NCBI GenBank assembly: GCA_902760865.1
Contig: CACWID010000038.1
Span: 1-43,826 of the forward strand
Direction of reading: 5' to 3'
Origin: an uncultured Bacteroidales bacterium
GTDB lineage: Bacteria; Bacteroidota; Bacteroidia; Bacteroidales; Muribaculaceae
Length of the DNA stretch: 43,826 bases
Shown here in pieces: positions 1-12,192 of the stretch. Within the stretch, counting starts at the first letter, position 1. Each line of letters starts with the position of its first letter. The notes under the pieces were generated by a model. The model was not told the origin of the DNA, made no database searches, and was given only the letters and a program-made list of their open reading frames with translations. The position numbers and the translations under genes were made by a program.

Positions 1-64
1 AACAAATTATTTTTAAAATTTTTATTAATATGAATAAAATATTAATTTTAATTTAAAAATTTGT
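1..64. repeat. AT-rich imperfect inverted repeat at window edge
   Basis: The first 64 bases are almost pure A/T. The left arm beginning AACAAATT is mirrored by the right arm ending AAATTTGTT, so the segment could form a long imperfect hairpin or cruciform. It is followed at 73-88 by a perfect 6-bp stem (CCGTGC/GCACGG) with a 4-base loop. No gene is visible in it. It may be the end of a transcript or a mobile-element scar; the window edge prevents a decision. Confidence 0.4.
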
Positions 65-129
65 TTAATTTCCCGTGCGATAGCACGGTTATATTACCGT
101 GTCGCAATTATGGCACACCAGGTTGGGGG

Positions 130-274
130 GCGTTGATGCCTCAAGAGTAAGTGTTTCGAGGGTGAATCATACTCCTACGGCGCTATGCGCCACCTCCCCT
201 ATCTTAGGGGAGGAATTGAGTATCAGAAACTTATCTTTGTCGAATTCATGTTAAATACAATTCCATCCGGCCTG
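130..274. repeat. Dispersed repeat, copy A (MITE-like, probably truncated)
   Basis: This segment matches 31196-31339 over about 145 bases with few gaps. Shared blocks include GCGTTGATGCC, GAGGGTGAATCATACTCCT, a hairpin CCTCCCCTA-tct-TAGGGGAGG and the terminal GGCCTG. The right end (236-255) resembles the terminal inverted repeat of the second copy. No matching left terminus is visible, so this copy may be truncated. It lies downstream of recQ. The rest of 1-344 holds no gene I can support. Confidence 0.7.
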
Positions 275-344
275 CGATGCTCATGAGCGCGGATGCTTTA
301 GTATTTATTGTATTTATTGTTTTCCTTTTTTCAGAATCGTTGTT

Positions 345-2198
<1,854 letters not shown>

Positions 2199-2204
2199 TG
2201 TTTT

Positions 2205-2260
2205 CTTTAGCCTTTAGCCTTTAGCCTTTAGCCATTAGCCTTTAGCTGTTGGCTGTTGGC
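2205..2260. repeat. Heptameric intergenic array, left arm (CTTTAGC)n
   Basis: Eight consecutive 7-base units: four CTTTAGC, one CATTAGC, one CTTTAGC and two TGTTGGC. It begins 6 bases upstream of the recQ start codon. The units are reverse complements of those at 2299-2347. Confidence 0.85.
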
Positions 2261-2298
2261 GGTTTGTGATTGTTGTTCTTTCTGGCGATGGTTATCAA

Positions 2299-2347
2299 GC
2301 TAATGGCTAGAGACTCCTAGCTAAAGGCTAAAGGCTCCTAGCTAATA
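2299..2347. repeat. Heptameric intergenic array, right arm (GCTAAAG)n
   Basis: Seven 7-base units (GCTAATG, GCTAGAG, ACTCCTA, GCTAAAG, GCTAAAG, GCTCCTA, GCTAATA). It ends 3 bases before the stop codon of the sugar transferase. Several units are exact reverse complements of the 2205-2260 units, so the two arrays can pair across a 38-base centre. Confidence 0.85.
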
Positions 2348-2350
2348 GCT

Positions 2351-3745
2351 TTAATAAGCATTTGCCTCGCCCTTGATGGCGTTCCACACGGTGAGGAAGA
2401 TGATTTTCAGGTCGAGGAAGAATGACCAGTTCTCGGCGTACCACACGTCATACTCGACGCGTTTTTCCATCTGCCAGAGTTCCTCGGTCTGGCCCCTGTA
2501 GCCGCGGACCTGTGCCCAGCCGGTGATGCCGGGCTTAATGGTGTGGCGCAGCATGTACTTGTCGATGAGTTCGCTGTACATCTCGGTCTGGGCCACCATG
2601 TGGGGACGTGGTCCCACGATGCTCATGTCGCCGCGCCACACGTTGTAGAACTGCGGCAGCTCGTCGATGCTCGTGCGACGCAGCAGGTTGCCGAAGCGGG
2701 TGACGCGCGGGTCGTCCTTGGTGGCTTGACGCGTGTCGCTGTCGGCATTCAGGCGCATGGTGCGGAACTTGTAGCAGTTGAAGGCCTGGCCACGATAGCC
2801 GGTGCGTTTCTGTACAAAGAAGATGGGGCCCGGCGACGACAGCTTGATACCGATGGCCACCGGCAGGATGACCAGCGGCGACAGGATGAGGACCACCGTC
2901 GATACCAGCAGGTCAAAGGCGCGCTTGATGATGCGGTTCAGGGGGTTCTTCAAGGGGTAAGGATGGACGGCCAGGATGGGCACGTCGCCCACCGACTGCA
3001 GCTCGAACTGCCTGGTCACCGTCCTGCCGAACTGCGGCACATAGTAGAAATCCACCGCATTGTTGTCGGCGATGCGTATCATCCGCGACACGTTGTTGTT
3101 GTCCTCGATGTCGGGGACGGCGCAGAACATCTCGTCCACCTGATGGGTCTTGACAAACTGCTCCACGTCGTCGAGAGTGCCTTGATAGACGGCTGAGGCC
3201 GACCTGGCGCGCGGGTTGTTGTCAAAGAAGCCCACGATGTGGTAGCCATAGCCCTGGTCGCCCAGCATCTCGTCGATGAGGCGCACGCCCACCGTGCCGC
3301 CGCCGATGACAATGACGCGCTTGAAGTTGTAGCCCCGGTTGCGGTAGAGCTTCACCAGCTGGCGTGAGACCACCCACCACGAGGCCAGCACGACAAAGAA
3401 GATGAGGTAGAAGCGCAGCATGTGATGCCATGGCGCGTCATACGGGCCCAGGAAGGACGTGAGCGTGACAAAGATGCCGGCATGGGTGAGCACGAGCTTG
3501 AGCGCCTGGCCCACAACCTTGTCGGCATAGACGACGCGCCGCTCATGCACATCACTGAAGAAGTAGATGCACACGAGCATAGCCACATTGAGCACTACCC
3601 ACGCCATGCGGGAATACATCCCGTCGGTGCCAAACTCGCCATCATACCACAGCATGGTGGCATAGAAAGCGAGGTTGACAATCAGCAGGTCAATGATGCT
3701 GAAAATCCACCTGACGAATTGTCCGTATCGGCCTTTGCTCTTCAT
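2351..3745 (-). CDS. Undecaprenyl-phosphate sugar phosphotransferase (WcaJ-like)
   Basis: This 464-residue protein is a polyprenyl glycosyl-phosphotransferase, the enzyme family that moves a hexose-1-phosphate onto undecaprenyl phosphate to start capsule or exopolysaccharide repeat units at the inner membrane. Four N-terminal membrane helices (about 11-33, 47-65, 84-101, 111-131) precede a Rossmann-like domain (VIVIGGGTVG at 144-153). A fifth hydrophobic segment (276-300) then leads into the catalytic domain with KFRTMR (326-331), DELPQ (361-365) and the GDMSIVGPRP motif (372-381). The ATG at 3745 fits the family length. Sugar specificity (glucose, galactose or other) cannot be read from sequence. 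It is an isolated initiating transferase here; no other capsule genes are adjacent, though a CpsB-type phosphatase lies at 30290. Confidence 0.9.
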   Translation of the reverse strand: MKSKGRYGQFVRWIFSIIDLLIVNLAFYATMLWYDGEFGTDGMYSRMAWVVLNVAMLVCIYFFSDVHERRVVYADKVVGQALKLVLTHAGIFVTLTSFLGPYDAPWHHMLRFYLIFFVVLASWWVVSRQLVKLYRNRGYNFKRVIVIGGGTVGVRLIDEMLGDQGYGYHIVGFFDNNPRARSASAVYQGTLDDVEQFVKTHQVDEMFCAVPDIEDNNNVSRMIRIADNNAVDFYYVPQFGRTVTRQFELQSVGDVPILAVHPYPLKNPLNRIIKRAFDLLVSTVVLILSPLVILPVAIGIKLSSPGPIFFVQKRTGYRGQAFNCYKFRTMRLNADSDTRQATKDDPRVTRFGNLLRRTSIDELPQFYNVWRGDMSIVGPRPHMVAQTEMYSELIDKYMLRHTIKPGITGWAQVRGYRGQTEELWQMEKRVEYDVWYAENWSFFLDLKIIFLTVWNAIKGEANAY

Positions 3746-3790
3746 GTAGGGGGGAAGAATGATGCGCTGTTAGGGCGCTGTGTTATATAA

Positions 3791-3873
3791 TGCCGGTGCG
3801 TCATCATTATCCGGCTCCGCAACCTTGCTGCTGCACGATTGACTTGCCGCCGATGAATGATGACACACCGGCA
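3791..3873. repeat. 18-bp inverted repeat between DUF349 gene and sugar transferase
   Basis: TGCCGGTGCGTCATCATT (3791-3808) and its reverse complement at 3856-3873 match at 17 of 18 positions, with a 47-base spacer. It lies downstream of the DUF349 stop and upstream of the transferase start. It could be a transcript-end structure or a small mobile repeat; there is no clear T-run. Confidence 0.6.
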
Positions 3874-3905
3874 TCCGTTGTCATGATGCCACTGATGGCA
3901 GTGTT

Positions 3906-5840
3906 TTATTCATTATCAAGTTCCTTGATGCGGCGCTCCAGCTCGGCGATCTCTTCCTTGAGGCCGACGATGCGTTTCTCCATCTGCTGAACCAGCGAGT
4001 TGCCGCTCTTGGTGTTGGCGGTCAGGAAGCCCATGTTGTTCTCGAAGGTCTTCAGCTCGCTCATGCGCTGCTCATAGGTGCGGACGAGGCGGTCGCGCTC
4101 GGACAGGCCGCGGTCGCTGCCACCCTGACGCGGTCCACGGCTGGACGAACCCTCGCCGCGAGGCATCCTCATGCCGCGCATGTTGAACGTCTCGAATGCC
4201 TTGTCGATCAGCTCGCGATACTGGGCATAGATCTTGTCCTTCTCCTTGAAGGGAACGTGGCCGATCTCTTGCCAGCGGTCCATCAGGTCGCGTACGGTCT
4301 GGGCGGCATCCTCGGCAGCCTCCTCGATGGTGGCCTTGAGCGTGGCGATGACGTCCTTCTTGGCCTTGAGGTTCTCGTGCTCGACGGCGTGGACGTTGAC
4401 GTTCTGTTTCTTCTTCTGCTCGAAGAAGTGGTCACAGGCGCTGATGAAGCGTTTCCACACGGCGTCGCTGTGCTTTTTCACCACGGGACCGATGGTCTTC
4501 CACTCTTTCTGCAGCTCGACGAGCTTGTCGGTGGTCTCTTTCCACTCGGTGGACTCCATCAGGGCTTCGGCGCGTTCACACAGGTCAATCTTCTTGGCCA
4601 GGTTGGCGCTCAGTTCCTCCTTCATCGACTTGTAGAACTCGGCCTTCTTGGCGAAGAACTCGTCACAAGACTTGCGGAATCGTGCGAACAGCGCAGCATT
4701 GGCGCGACGCGAAGCGTAACCGAGCTTGCGCCAGTCTTCCTGCAGGGCGATGATCTGCTTGGTCACCTCGTCCCACTGGGCATAGGTCTTGAGGTCATCG
4801 GTCTTGATCTGCTCGATCTTCTCACACAGTTCGGTCTTGGCATCGGCATTCTCCTTCTCCTTGCTCTTGCGGTCCTCAAAGAAGGTCTGATACTTCTTGT
4901 TGATGGCACTCGAGGCAGCCTTGAAACGTGCCCACAGCTCCTCGCGCAGCTCCTTGGCTACGGGGCCGATCTCGCGCCACTTGTTGTGCAGCTCCTGCAG
5001 TTTCCTGAAGGCGATAACGACGTCGGTCTCCTCGTCGAGGGCCTCGGCCTCTTCACACAGGTTCTGCTTCAGCTCCAGGTTCTTCTTGAAATCATAGTCG
5101 CGCAGCTCGCGGTTCACCTTGAGCACGTCATAGAAGCGCTCGGTAGCACGCTGGAATTCCTTCCAGACCTCGGTGTCGGCCGTGGCGGGCACCTCGCCGG
5201 TCTCCTTGAACTCCTGCTGCAGCTGCTTCACGCGGTTGAACTGGCGGTTGATATTGTCGGGGTCATTGGCAATCTCGTTGATGAGCGCAATGATCTGGCG
5301 CTTCTTCTCGAGGTTGGCCTCACGGTTAGCCTCCTGGGCCGCGTTATACTCGGTACGACGCTCCTTGAGCACGTTGAGCAGCTCCTTCAAGTTGTTCTCA
5401 TCGGCATCTTCCTTGGCAGTGAAATCGCCTTCGTCGTTGCCGTTGGCGAGGAACTCTTCTCGCTCCTTGGCCACCTCATCGCGGCGCAGGGCAAAGAAGG
5501 CGGCCTTGATGGCCTGCACTTCGTCCTTCACCTCCTCGATGGGACGGGTAGCCATCTCACGCATCATGTCCACCAGCTCGCTCTTGCTCTTGCCGGCCAG
5601 GTCCAGCCCCTGTTTTTCCTCAGCGGGTGCGGGTTCCTCGTCGGGCACGGGCTCTTCAGCAGGCACGGGCTCCTCGGCGGGCACGGGCTCTTCGGCGGGT
5701 GCAGGTTCCTCGGCAGGTGCGGGTTCCTCTACTTTAACTTCTTCATTCACAACTTCCTGTGCCTCGTTCTGGGGCTCAGTGTTCAGGATTTGATCCTTCT
5801 CGAGATTGTTCATCGATTCAGATTGTTCACGCGGTTCCAT
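3906..5840 (-). CDS. DUF349 domain protein, coiled-coil rich
   Basis: The protein (about 644 residues from ATG 5840) is a string of helical DUF349 repeats, recognisable by recurring W-K-x-I-G-P-V and F-x-x-A-x-x-x-F-F-x-x-K patterns (WREIGPVAKE, WKTIGPVVKK, WQEIGHVPFK). A C-terminal coiled coil runs to the end (KRIVGLKEEIAELERRI). The N-terminus holds six tandem copies of a Pro/Glu hexapeptide (EPAPAE, EPVPAE) that form an acidic disordered linker. The reading frame continues upstream to a TTG at 5888, but ATG 5840 (MEPREQ) fits the mapped promoter; ATG 5813 (MNNLEK) is the alternative. DUF349 proteins are common in Bacteroidetes and Actinobacteria; their biochemical role is not settled, and I infer only a large cytoplasmic scaffold-like protein. 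Confidence 0.85.
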   Translation of the reverse strand: MEPREQSESMNNLEKDQILNTEPQNEAQEVVNEEVKVEEPAPAEEPAPAEEPVPAEEPVPAEEPVPDEEPAPAEEKQGLDLAGKSKSELVDMMREMATRPIEEVKDEVQAIKAAFFALRRDEVAKEREEFLANGNDEGDFTAKEDADENNLKELLNVLKERRTEYNAAQEANREANLEKKRQIIALINEIANDPDNINRQFNRVKQLQQEFKETGEVPATADTEVWKEFQRATERFYDVLKVNRELRDYDFKKNLELKQNLCEEAEALDEETDVVIAFRKLQELHNKWREIGPVAKELREELWARFKAASSAINKKYQTFFEDRKSKEKENADAKTELCEKIEQIKTDDLKTYAQWDEVTKQIIALQEDWRKLGYASRRANAALFARFRKSCDEFFAKKAEFYKSMKEELSANLAKKIDLCERAEALMESTEWKETTDKLVELQKEWKTIGPVVKKHSDAVWKRFISACDHFFEQKKKQNVNVHAVEHENLKAKKDVIATLKATIEEAAEDAAQTVRDLMDRWQEIGHVPFKEKDKIYAQYRELIDKAFETFNMRGMRMPRGEGSSSRGPRQGGSDRGLSERDRLVRTYEQRMSELKTFENNMGFLTANTKSGNSLVQQMEKRIVGLKEEIAELERRIKELDNE

Positions 5841-5898
5841 TATAATAACATAGTTTAAGTGAGTGCCACAGGGGCCCTCAAGGTTCAATTCTAAACCC

Positions 5899-5928
5899 CA
5901 AATTTACTCATATTTTTGCAATCGCAAA
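5899..5928 (-). promoter_or_regulatory. Bacteroidetes-type promoter for the DUF349 gene
   Basis: On the minus strand, TAAATTTG (complement of 5899-5906) is preceded by TTTG (complement of 5925-5928) with an 18-base spacer, close to the sigma-ABfr consensus TTTG-N19/21-TAnnTTTG. Transcription would start near 5892, leaving a leader of about 50 bases before ATG 5840. Confidence 0.6.
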
Positions 5929-5981
5929 GCCATTTTGCTGATTTTTTTTATTTTTTGCCCGTTTTTTAGGGAAAAGGCATG

Positions 5982-6020
5982 AAAAAAGGGACGATAAGCC
6001 TTGTCGGTCTTATCAGTCCC
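5982..6020 (-). terminator. Intrinsic terminator of the cyclophilin gene
   Basis: On the minus strand an 11-bp stem (6009-6020 pairs with 5988-5998, one bulged base) is followed directly by six T residues (complement of 5982-5987). It lies 37 bases after the stop codon of the cyclophilin gene. Confidence 0.8.
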
Positions 6021-6056
6021 ATGATGGTTTAGTCTGGCCGCTCGAGCGGTTGTCGC

Positions 6057-6917
6057 TTACTTGAGCACCTTGGCCTTGATGATCTTGACGTCAACGGTGG
6101 GGCGGTCCATGCGGCCGGTGGTGACGTTCTGGATCTTGTCCACGACGTCCATGCCCTTGATGACCTCGCCGAAGACGGTGTACTGGCCGTCCAGGTGCGG
6201 CGTGCCGCCGATGCTGGTGTAGGCGTTGAGCTGCTCGTCAGTCATCTTGAACGGGGTCTTGGCAGCCTCGGCTTCGGTCTGCTGGATGAGCTCGTTCTGC
6301 AATGCCTGGATTCCGGCCTCGTCCTGGTTCTGCTGCATCTGCTGGATGCGAGCCTGGTTCTGCATGACAAGGTTGCGGAAGATTTCCTGCTTCTGCATGT
6401 CGGCCATGCGCTGGGTCATCATGTTGAGCTCGTCCATGCTATAGATTTTGCCCGTCACGATATAGAACTGGCTGCCGCTGCTACGGCGCTCAGGATTCAC
6501 CTGGTCGCCGGTGCGCGCTGCGGCCAGGGCACCGCGCTTGTGGAAGTAGCGGGGATAGACAAACTCGGCGGGGATCGTGTAGCCGGGGTCACCGTCGCCC
6601 AGGGCGGCATCGGGACCTGCGGTCTTGCTGTTGCCGTCTCCGGTCTGAATCATGAAGTCCTTGATCACGCGGTGGAAGAGCACGCCGTCGTAGTAACCCT
6701 CCTTGACCAACTTGATGAAGTTGTCGCGGTGCTGAGGTGTCTCGTTGTAGAGCTCGACAACGATGTTGCCGTAGGACGTCTCCAGTTCTACTTGTGTCAT
6801 TTTATTGTCTGCTTTTTTGTTTTCGCTGGCTGCGCTCTCACTGCCCGAGTTGTTGGCCGAGCAGGAAATGAGTGTAAACGCTGCCATCAGGATGATTGAT
6901 AAAAAGTTCTTTTTCAT
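6057..6917 (-). CDS. Lipoprotein peptidyl-prolyl cis-trans isomerase, cyclophilin type
   Basis: From ATG 6917 the 286-residue product begins with a lipoprotein signal (hydrophobic stretch ending LISC, Cys19), so it is probably anchored in the envelope. The cyclophilin fold follows: TSYGNIVVELY, the catalytic FHRVIKDFMIQTGD segment with its arginine, and GSQFYIVTG. A helical, Gln/Met-rich insertion of about 60 residues (MADMQKQEIF to MTDEQLNAY) interrupts the fold before the GQYTVFGEV strand; such insertions occur in other Bacteroidetes cyclophilins. The role is proline isomerisation during folding of exported proteins. The frame extends upstream to 6959, but ATG 6917 is preferred because it creates the signal peptide. 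A dedicated terminator follows at 5982-6020. Confidence 0.93.
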   Translation of the reverse strand: MKKNFLSIILMAAFTLISCSANNSGSESAASENKKADNKMTQVELETSYGNIVVELYNETPQHRDNFIKLVKEGYYDGVLFHRVIKDFMIQTGDGNSKTAGPDAALGDGDPGYTIPAEFVYPRYFHKRGALAAARTGDQVNPERRSSGSQFYIVTGKIYSMDELNMMTQRMADMQKQEIFRNLVMQNQARIQQMQQNQDEAGIQALQNELIQQTEAEAAKTPFKMTDEQLNAYTSIGGTPHLDGQYTVFGEVIKGMDVVDKIQNVTTGRMDRPTVDVKIIKAKVLK

Positions 6918-6943
6918 TGTATTACAGTGTCTTATTCTTTGAA

Positions 6944-6967
6944 AGGCCTTAAAAGCCATTAAGGCCT
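6944..6967. repeat. 9-bp perfect inverted repeat
   Basis: AGGCCTTAA (6944-6952) and TTAAGGCCT (6959-6967) form a perfect stem with a 6-base loop. It sits between the orphan gene at 7004 and the cyclophilin start and directly abuts a heptameric array. It may be a transcript-end hairpin, although no T-run follows. Confidence 0.6.
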
Positions 6968-6970
6968 CAA

Positions 6971-6998
6971 ACTCCTAACTCCTAACTCCTAACTCCTG
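6971..6998. repeat. Heptameric intergenic array (ACTCCTA)4
   Basis: Four tandem 7-base units, three ACTCCTA and one ACTCCTG, end 5 bases before the stop codon of the next upstream gene on the minus strand. It belongs to the same general class as the other CTA/TAG-core arrays in the window. Confidence 0.85.
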
Positions 6999-7003
6999 AC
7001 TGA

Positions 7004-7378
7004 TTAAATGCCGACGGGGTAGAGGCGCTTGAAGATGCGGCGGAAGTTGTCGTCCTTGGCACTCAGCTCAGCGGCGTGCTCCTTGTAGTCGACGCCCCAT
7101 AACGACGAGGCCAGGTAGGCCAGATAGACGTGGTCGCGGTCCTTGGCGATGGCGGCCTTGACTAGCAGGTCGATGCTGTCGGCATACTTCTCGCGGTCGA
7201 TGGCGTTGAGGTAGCGGGCTGTGCTCACCACGAACTGCCCCGTGCGGTCCTTGAGGATCATGTTGTCTACCAGAGCAGGCATGTCATCGTCGATGCTGCC
7301 CATGTTGTTGGCGATGTACTCATAGGTCAACAGGCCGTTGGTATCATCTTCCAGTATCTGTTTAGTATGATTGTCCAT
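7004..7378 (-). CDS. Small cytoplasmic protein of unknown function (124 aa)
   Basis: I do not recognise this family. The product is 124 residues, acidic at the N-terminus and predicted mostly helical, with no signal peptide, membrane segment, cysteine cluster or catalytic motif that I can see. The middle (DREKYADSIDLLVKAAIAKDRDHVYLAYLASSLWGVDY) has the look of a short helical-repeat scaffold. The ATG at 7378 is preceded by a -7 type element (TACCTTTG, complement of 7415-7422), which supports real expression. Base composition is like its neighbours. It is followed by a hairpin and heptameric array before the cyclophilin gene, so co-transcription is uncertain. Confidence 0.75.
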   Translation of the reverse strand: MDNHTKQILEDDTNGLLTYEYIANNMGSIDDDMPALVDNMILKDRTGQFVVSTARYLNAIDREKYADSIDLLVKAAIAKDRDHVYLAYLASSLWGVDYKEHAAELSAKDDNFRRIFKRLYPVGI

Positions 7379-7414
7379 ATCTTAAAATCAGTAATGTGGT
7401 TCTTTTACAAACTG

Positions 7415-7422
7415 CAAAGGTA
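7415..7422 (-). promoter_or_regulatory. -7 element (TACCTTTG) for the 7004-7378 gene
   Basis: The complement of 7415-7422 reads TACCTTTG followed by C, the Bacteroidetes -7 consensus, 37 bases ahead of the start codon. No good TTTG element is seen at the right spacing. Confidence 0.5.
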
Positions 7423-7471
7423 ATGCTTTTTTCTTTTTCTCCTTGTTTATCGGTCCAAAAATCAGCATAAC

Positions 7472-7616
7472 CCTTGCAGATTTGTTGCTCGGGTTATAGA
7501 ATGTAATGGCCTTGCCTTTATCTGATGACCACCGATAGCGCCCTTGCAGGGTCAATAAACCCACTGCGGGGGAAGAAAATTGTTATCAAAACACGTCTGT
7601 GTCCTTGCAGATTGTT
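7472..7616 (+). promoter_or_regulatory. Three CCTTGCAG direct repeats upstream of ppdK
   Basis: CCTTGCAG occurs at 7472-7479, 7542-7549 and 7603-7610, spaced 70 and 61 bases apart; the first and last continue as GATT(T)GTT. They lie in the 388-base gene-free region before ppdK. They could be binding sites for a regulator of this gluconeogenic enzyme (inference). The same region has an ATAACCC/GGGTTAT inverted repeat at 7467-7497. Nothing else is evident in it. Confidence 0.35.
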
Positions 7617-7671
7617 AATGTTTTACATTTTTAGGGCACTGTAAATAAAATAATGTGTTTTTTGGCTTGAT

Positions 7672-7706
7672 TTTGCGGTAAAATTGACTAAAAATGACTA
7701 CCTTTG
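7672..7706 (+). promoter_or_regulatory. Promoter for ppdK
   Basis: TACCTTTG at 7699-7706 matches the Bacteroidetes -7 element; a TTTG lies at 7672-7675, 23 bases upstream, slightly longer than the usual spacing. The predicted leader is about 55 bases. Confidence 0.6.
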
Positions 7707-7766
7707 CACCGCTAAAAGCGAATTAATAATATTTGCAAATATATTCATCAAGAAAAAGTTTAGTAA

Positions 7767-10484
<2,718 letters not shown>

Positions 10485-10520
10485 TCTCTCGGAGTTTAGA
10501 GAAACATTTACTGTAAAATA

Positions 10521-10561
10521 AAAGCGGTTGGATTCCATTGAAGAATCCAACCGCTTTTTTT
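10521..10561. terminator. Bidirectional intrinsic terminator after ppdK
   Basis: AAAGCGGTTGGATTC (10521-10535) pairs perfectly with GAATCCAACCGCTTT (10543-10557) across a 7-base loop. Adjacent T-runs occur on the plus strand and an A-rich flank on the other side, so it can serve both ppdK and the convergent lipoprotein gene. Confidence 0.93.
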
Positions 10562-10578
10562 ATGAGAAGACCTAAGGG

Positions 10579-11130
10579 TTATTTTGTGGGTTGAAACCTC
10601 TTTAAGGCATCAATCATCAGCTGGCCGTCCTGGTCAATGACTTTGATGAGATGCGCCCCCTTGAAGCCCATGTCATAGAATGTGTAAAGGTACCAATCAT
10701 CACCTTTGGGCTCAACCGAGATGATCCCATTGGGTTCATCCGGCCCATCCTGTTCATCAGAGCGGAACATCCACACTGCAAAACAATCTCCACTTTCACA
10801 GTCATACTCATAGTTGTCATGTAGGTACTGGAGCATTTTGTCAGTGCAATGTTTCCTCAGGAAGTCGTAATCAGTATACTTCCCGTTATCGTACATGTCG
10901 GTGATAAACTGGATGACTTTCTTCACACGTGCAGTGCTGTCGACGACCCGGATGCTGTCGGCAACGCGGATGCTGTCGGCCATGCGGATGCTGTCCACCC
11001 TGTGCAGGCTGTCGGCCACGCGGGCACTGTCGGCGAGACGTTGGGCCTCGGTCTCGGCTTTAGAGGGTCCGCAGCCTGCCATTGTGCAGAGGCCGATGAA
11101 CAAGGTGATGATAGATAATAACTTTCTCAT
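10579..11130 (-). CDS. Lipoprotein with hexapeptide repeats (function unknown)
   Basis: The 183-residue product starts with a lipoprotein signal (hydrophobic helix ending TMAGC, Cys20). Residues about 30-67 consist of six or seven degenerate hexapeptides of the form R-[VLM]-A-D-S-[IAL], a helical, charged stalk encoded by 18-base DNA repeats (around 10940-11050). The C-terminal half (VIQFITDMYDNGKYTDYDFL onward) looks like a small alpha+beta domain with two cysteines and may resemble DUF3828/NTF2-like secreted domains, but this is tentative. It probably sits in the envelope with the stalk projecting the globular domain. It is 33 bases downstream of the thioredoxin lipoprotein gene, so the two may be co-transcribed, and it ends at the ppdK terminator. 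Confidence 0.8.
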   Translation of the reverse strand: MRKLLSIITLFIGLCTMAGCGPSKAETEAQRLADSARVADSLHRVDSIRMADSIRVADSIRVVDSTARVKKVIQFITDMYDNGKYTDYDFLRKHCTDKMLQYLHDNYEYDCESGDCFAVWMFRSDEQDGPDEPNGIISVEPKGDDWYLYTFYDMGFKGAHLIKVIDQDGQLMIDALKRFQPTK

Positions 11131-11163
11131 AGTATTATTCTGATGTTGAAAGGTGGTTGATCG

Positions 11164-12165
11164 TTATTTCAGGACCTCTGCGAGTTTGTTGGCCAGGTCG
11201 TCACCGGTGAGGCCGCGGGCCATGATGGTACCGTCGGGGCCGAAGACGATGATGTGGGGGATGCCCTTGATGCCATAGAGGTCGGTGGGCTCGTTCAGCT
11301 GCTGGGTGCCGATGATGACGGGCCAGGTGATGTTGAGCTCCTGCATGGCCTTGCGGGTGTCGTCGGGATTGTCCCACACGGCAACGCCCAGCACGTCAAA
11401 CTTGTCGCCGTACTTGGCCTTGAGGGCTTGCAGCTTGGGAATCTCGGCGCGGCAGGGCGGGCACCAGCTAGCCCAGAAGTCCACAACAGCCACTTTGCCC
11501 TTGCCGACGTGGTCGGAGAGCTTCTGCACGGAGCCGTCCTCGGCAGGCACCTCAAAGTCGGTGAACTTCTGTCCCACAGCGGTGACGGTCAGTTGGTGGG
11601 CGGCCTGTTTGGCCTTCTCGACGCGTTTGAGCTGGGCATACTCGGCAGGCGCCGTCTTGAGCATGTCGTCAATCTCGGCCTCAGAGAAGTCTTTATACAT
11701 CAGGTAGTTGGTGAAGGCCCATGCGCCGATGGCATTGTCTTTGTTCTCCTCATAGAGCTTCTTCAGCCCCTCGGCATAGAGGGCGTCGCTCTCGGCCTCG
11801 CTGAGGGTCGAGTCATTGACCATCTGCTCCATGTCCTTGCTCCAGGCTGCCATCTTGTCGTTGAGCGGGCTGACGGCATTGCCGTCGGCGATGTCGAGCT
11901 TCACCTCGCCCGGCTCCACGATGAAGCCGTAGCGGTTGCCGCCCACGAGCAGGCGTGCAAAGAAGCCCTTGTCGGCCGTGCCCTCGAAGGTGCACATCTG
12001 GTTCTCGATAGTGGCACTGAGCAGGGTGTCGCCCGTGTCATAGTTGGTCAGGAAGGCGGTCTCGCCGTTGGCGCTGTCGTCAGGAAAAGTGACGGTCACC
12101 TTGTAGCCCTTGCTGCATGATGCCAGCAGCAACAAGGCCGTGAAAAAGAATGCGATTTTTTTCAT
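11164..12165 (-). CDS. TlpA/ResA-like thioredoxin lipoprotein with DUF4369-like N-terminus
   Basis: The 333-residue protein has a lipoprotein signal (LLLASC, Cys17) and an N-terminal beta-rich domain of the DUF4369 type often seen in Bacteroidetes. A C-terminal AhpC/TSA-thioredoxin domain carries the redox motif WCPPC in FWASWCPPCRAEIPKL and the cis-Pro region GIKGIPHIIVFGPDG. Such proteins reduce disulphides in the periplasm, for example during cytochrome maturation or protection of secreted proteins. ATG 12165 (MKKIAF) is preferred over the in-frame TTG at 12171 because it gives the standard signal peptide. It follows the GH3 fusion gene with a 73-base spacer containing nonameric repeats. 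Confidence 0.9.
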   Translation of the reverse strand: MKKIAFFFTALLLLASCSKGYKVTVTFPDDSANGETAFLTNYDTGDTLLSATIENQMCTFEGTADKGFFARLLVGGNRYGFIVEPGEVKLDIADGNAVSPLNDKMAAWSKDMEQMVNDSTLSEAESDALYAEGLKKLYEENKDNAIGAWAFTNYLMYKDFSEAEIDDMLKTAPAEYAQLKRVEKAKQAAHQLTVTAVGQKFTDFEVPAEDGSVQKLSDHVGKGKVAVVDFWASWCPPCRAEIPKLQALKAKYGDKFDVLGVAVWDNPDDTRKAMQELNITWPVIIGTQQLNEPTDLYGIKGIPHIIVFGPDGTIMARGLTGDDLANKLAEVLK

Positions 12166-12192
12166 TGTCAATAATCTGTTATTGTTAGTTGT

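Noticed and set aside
4257-5858. 533-codon open frame opposite the DUF349 gene
   Set aside because: It is the antisense shadow of a high-G+C, Glu/Lys-rich gene; the product is Leu/Val/Gly-rich with no recognisable domain, and it has no promoter.
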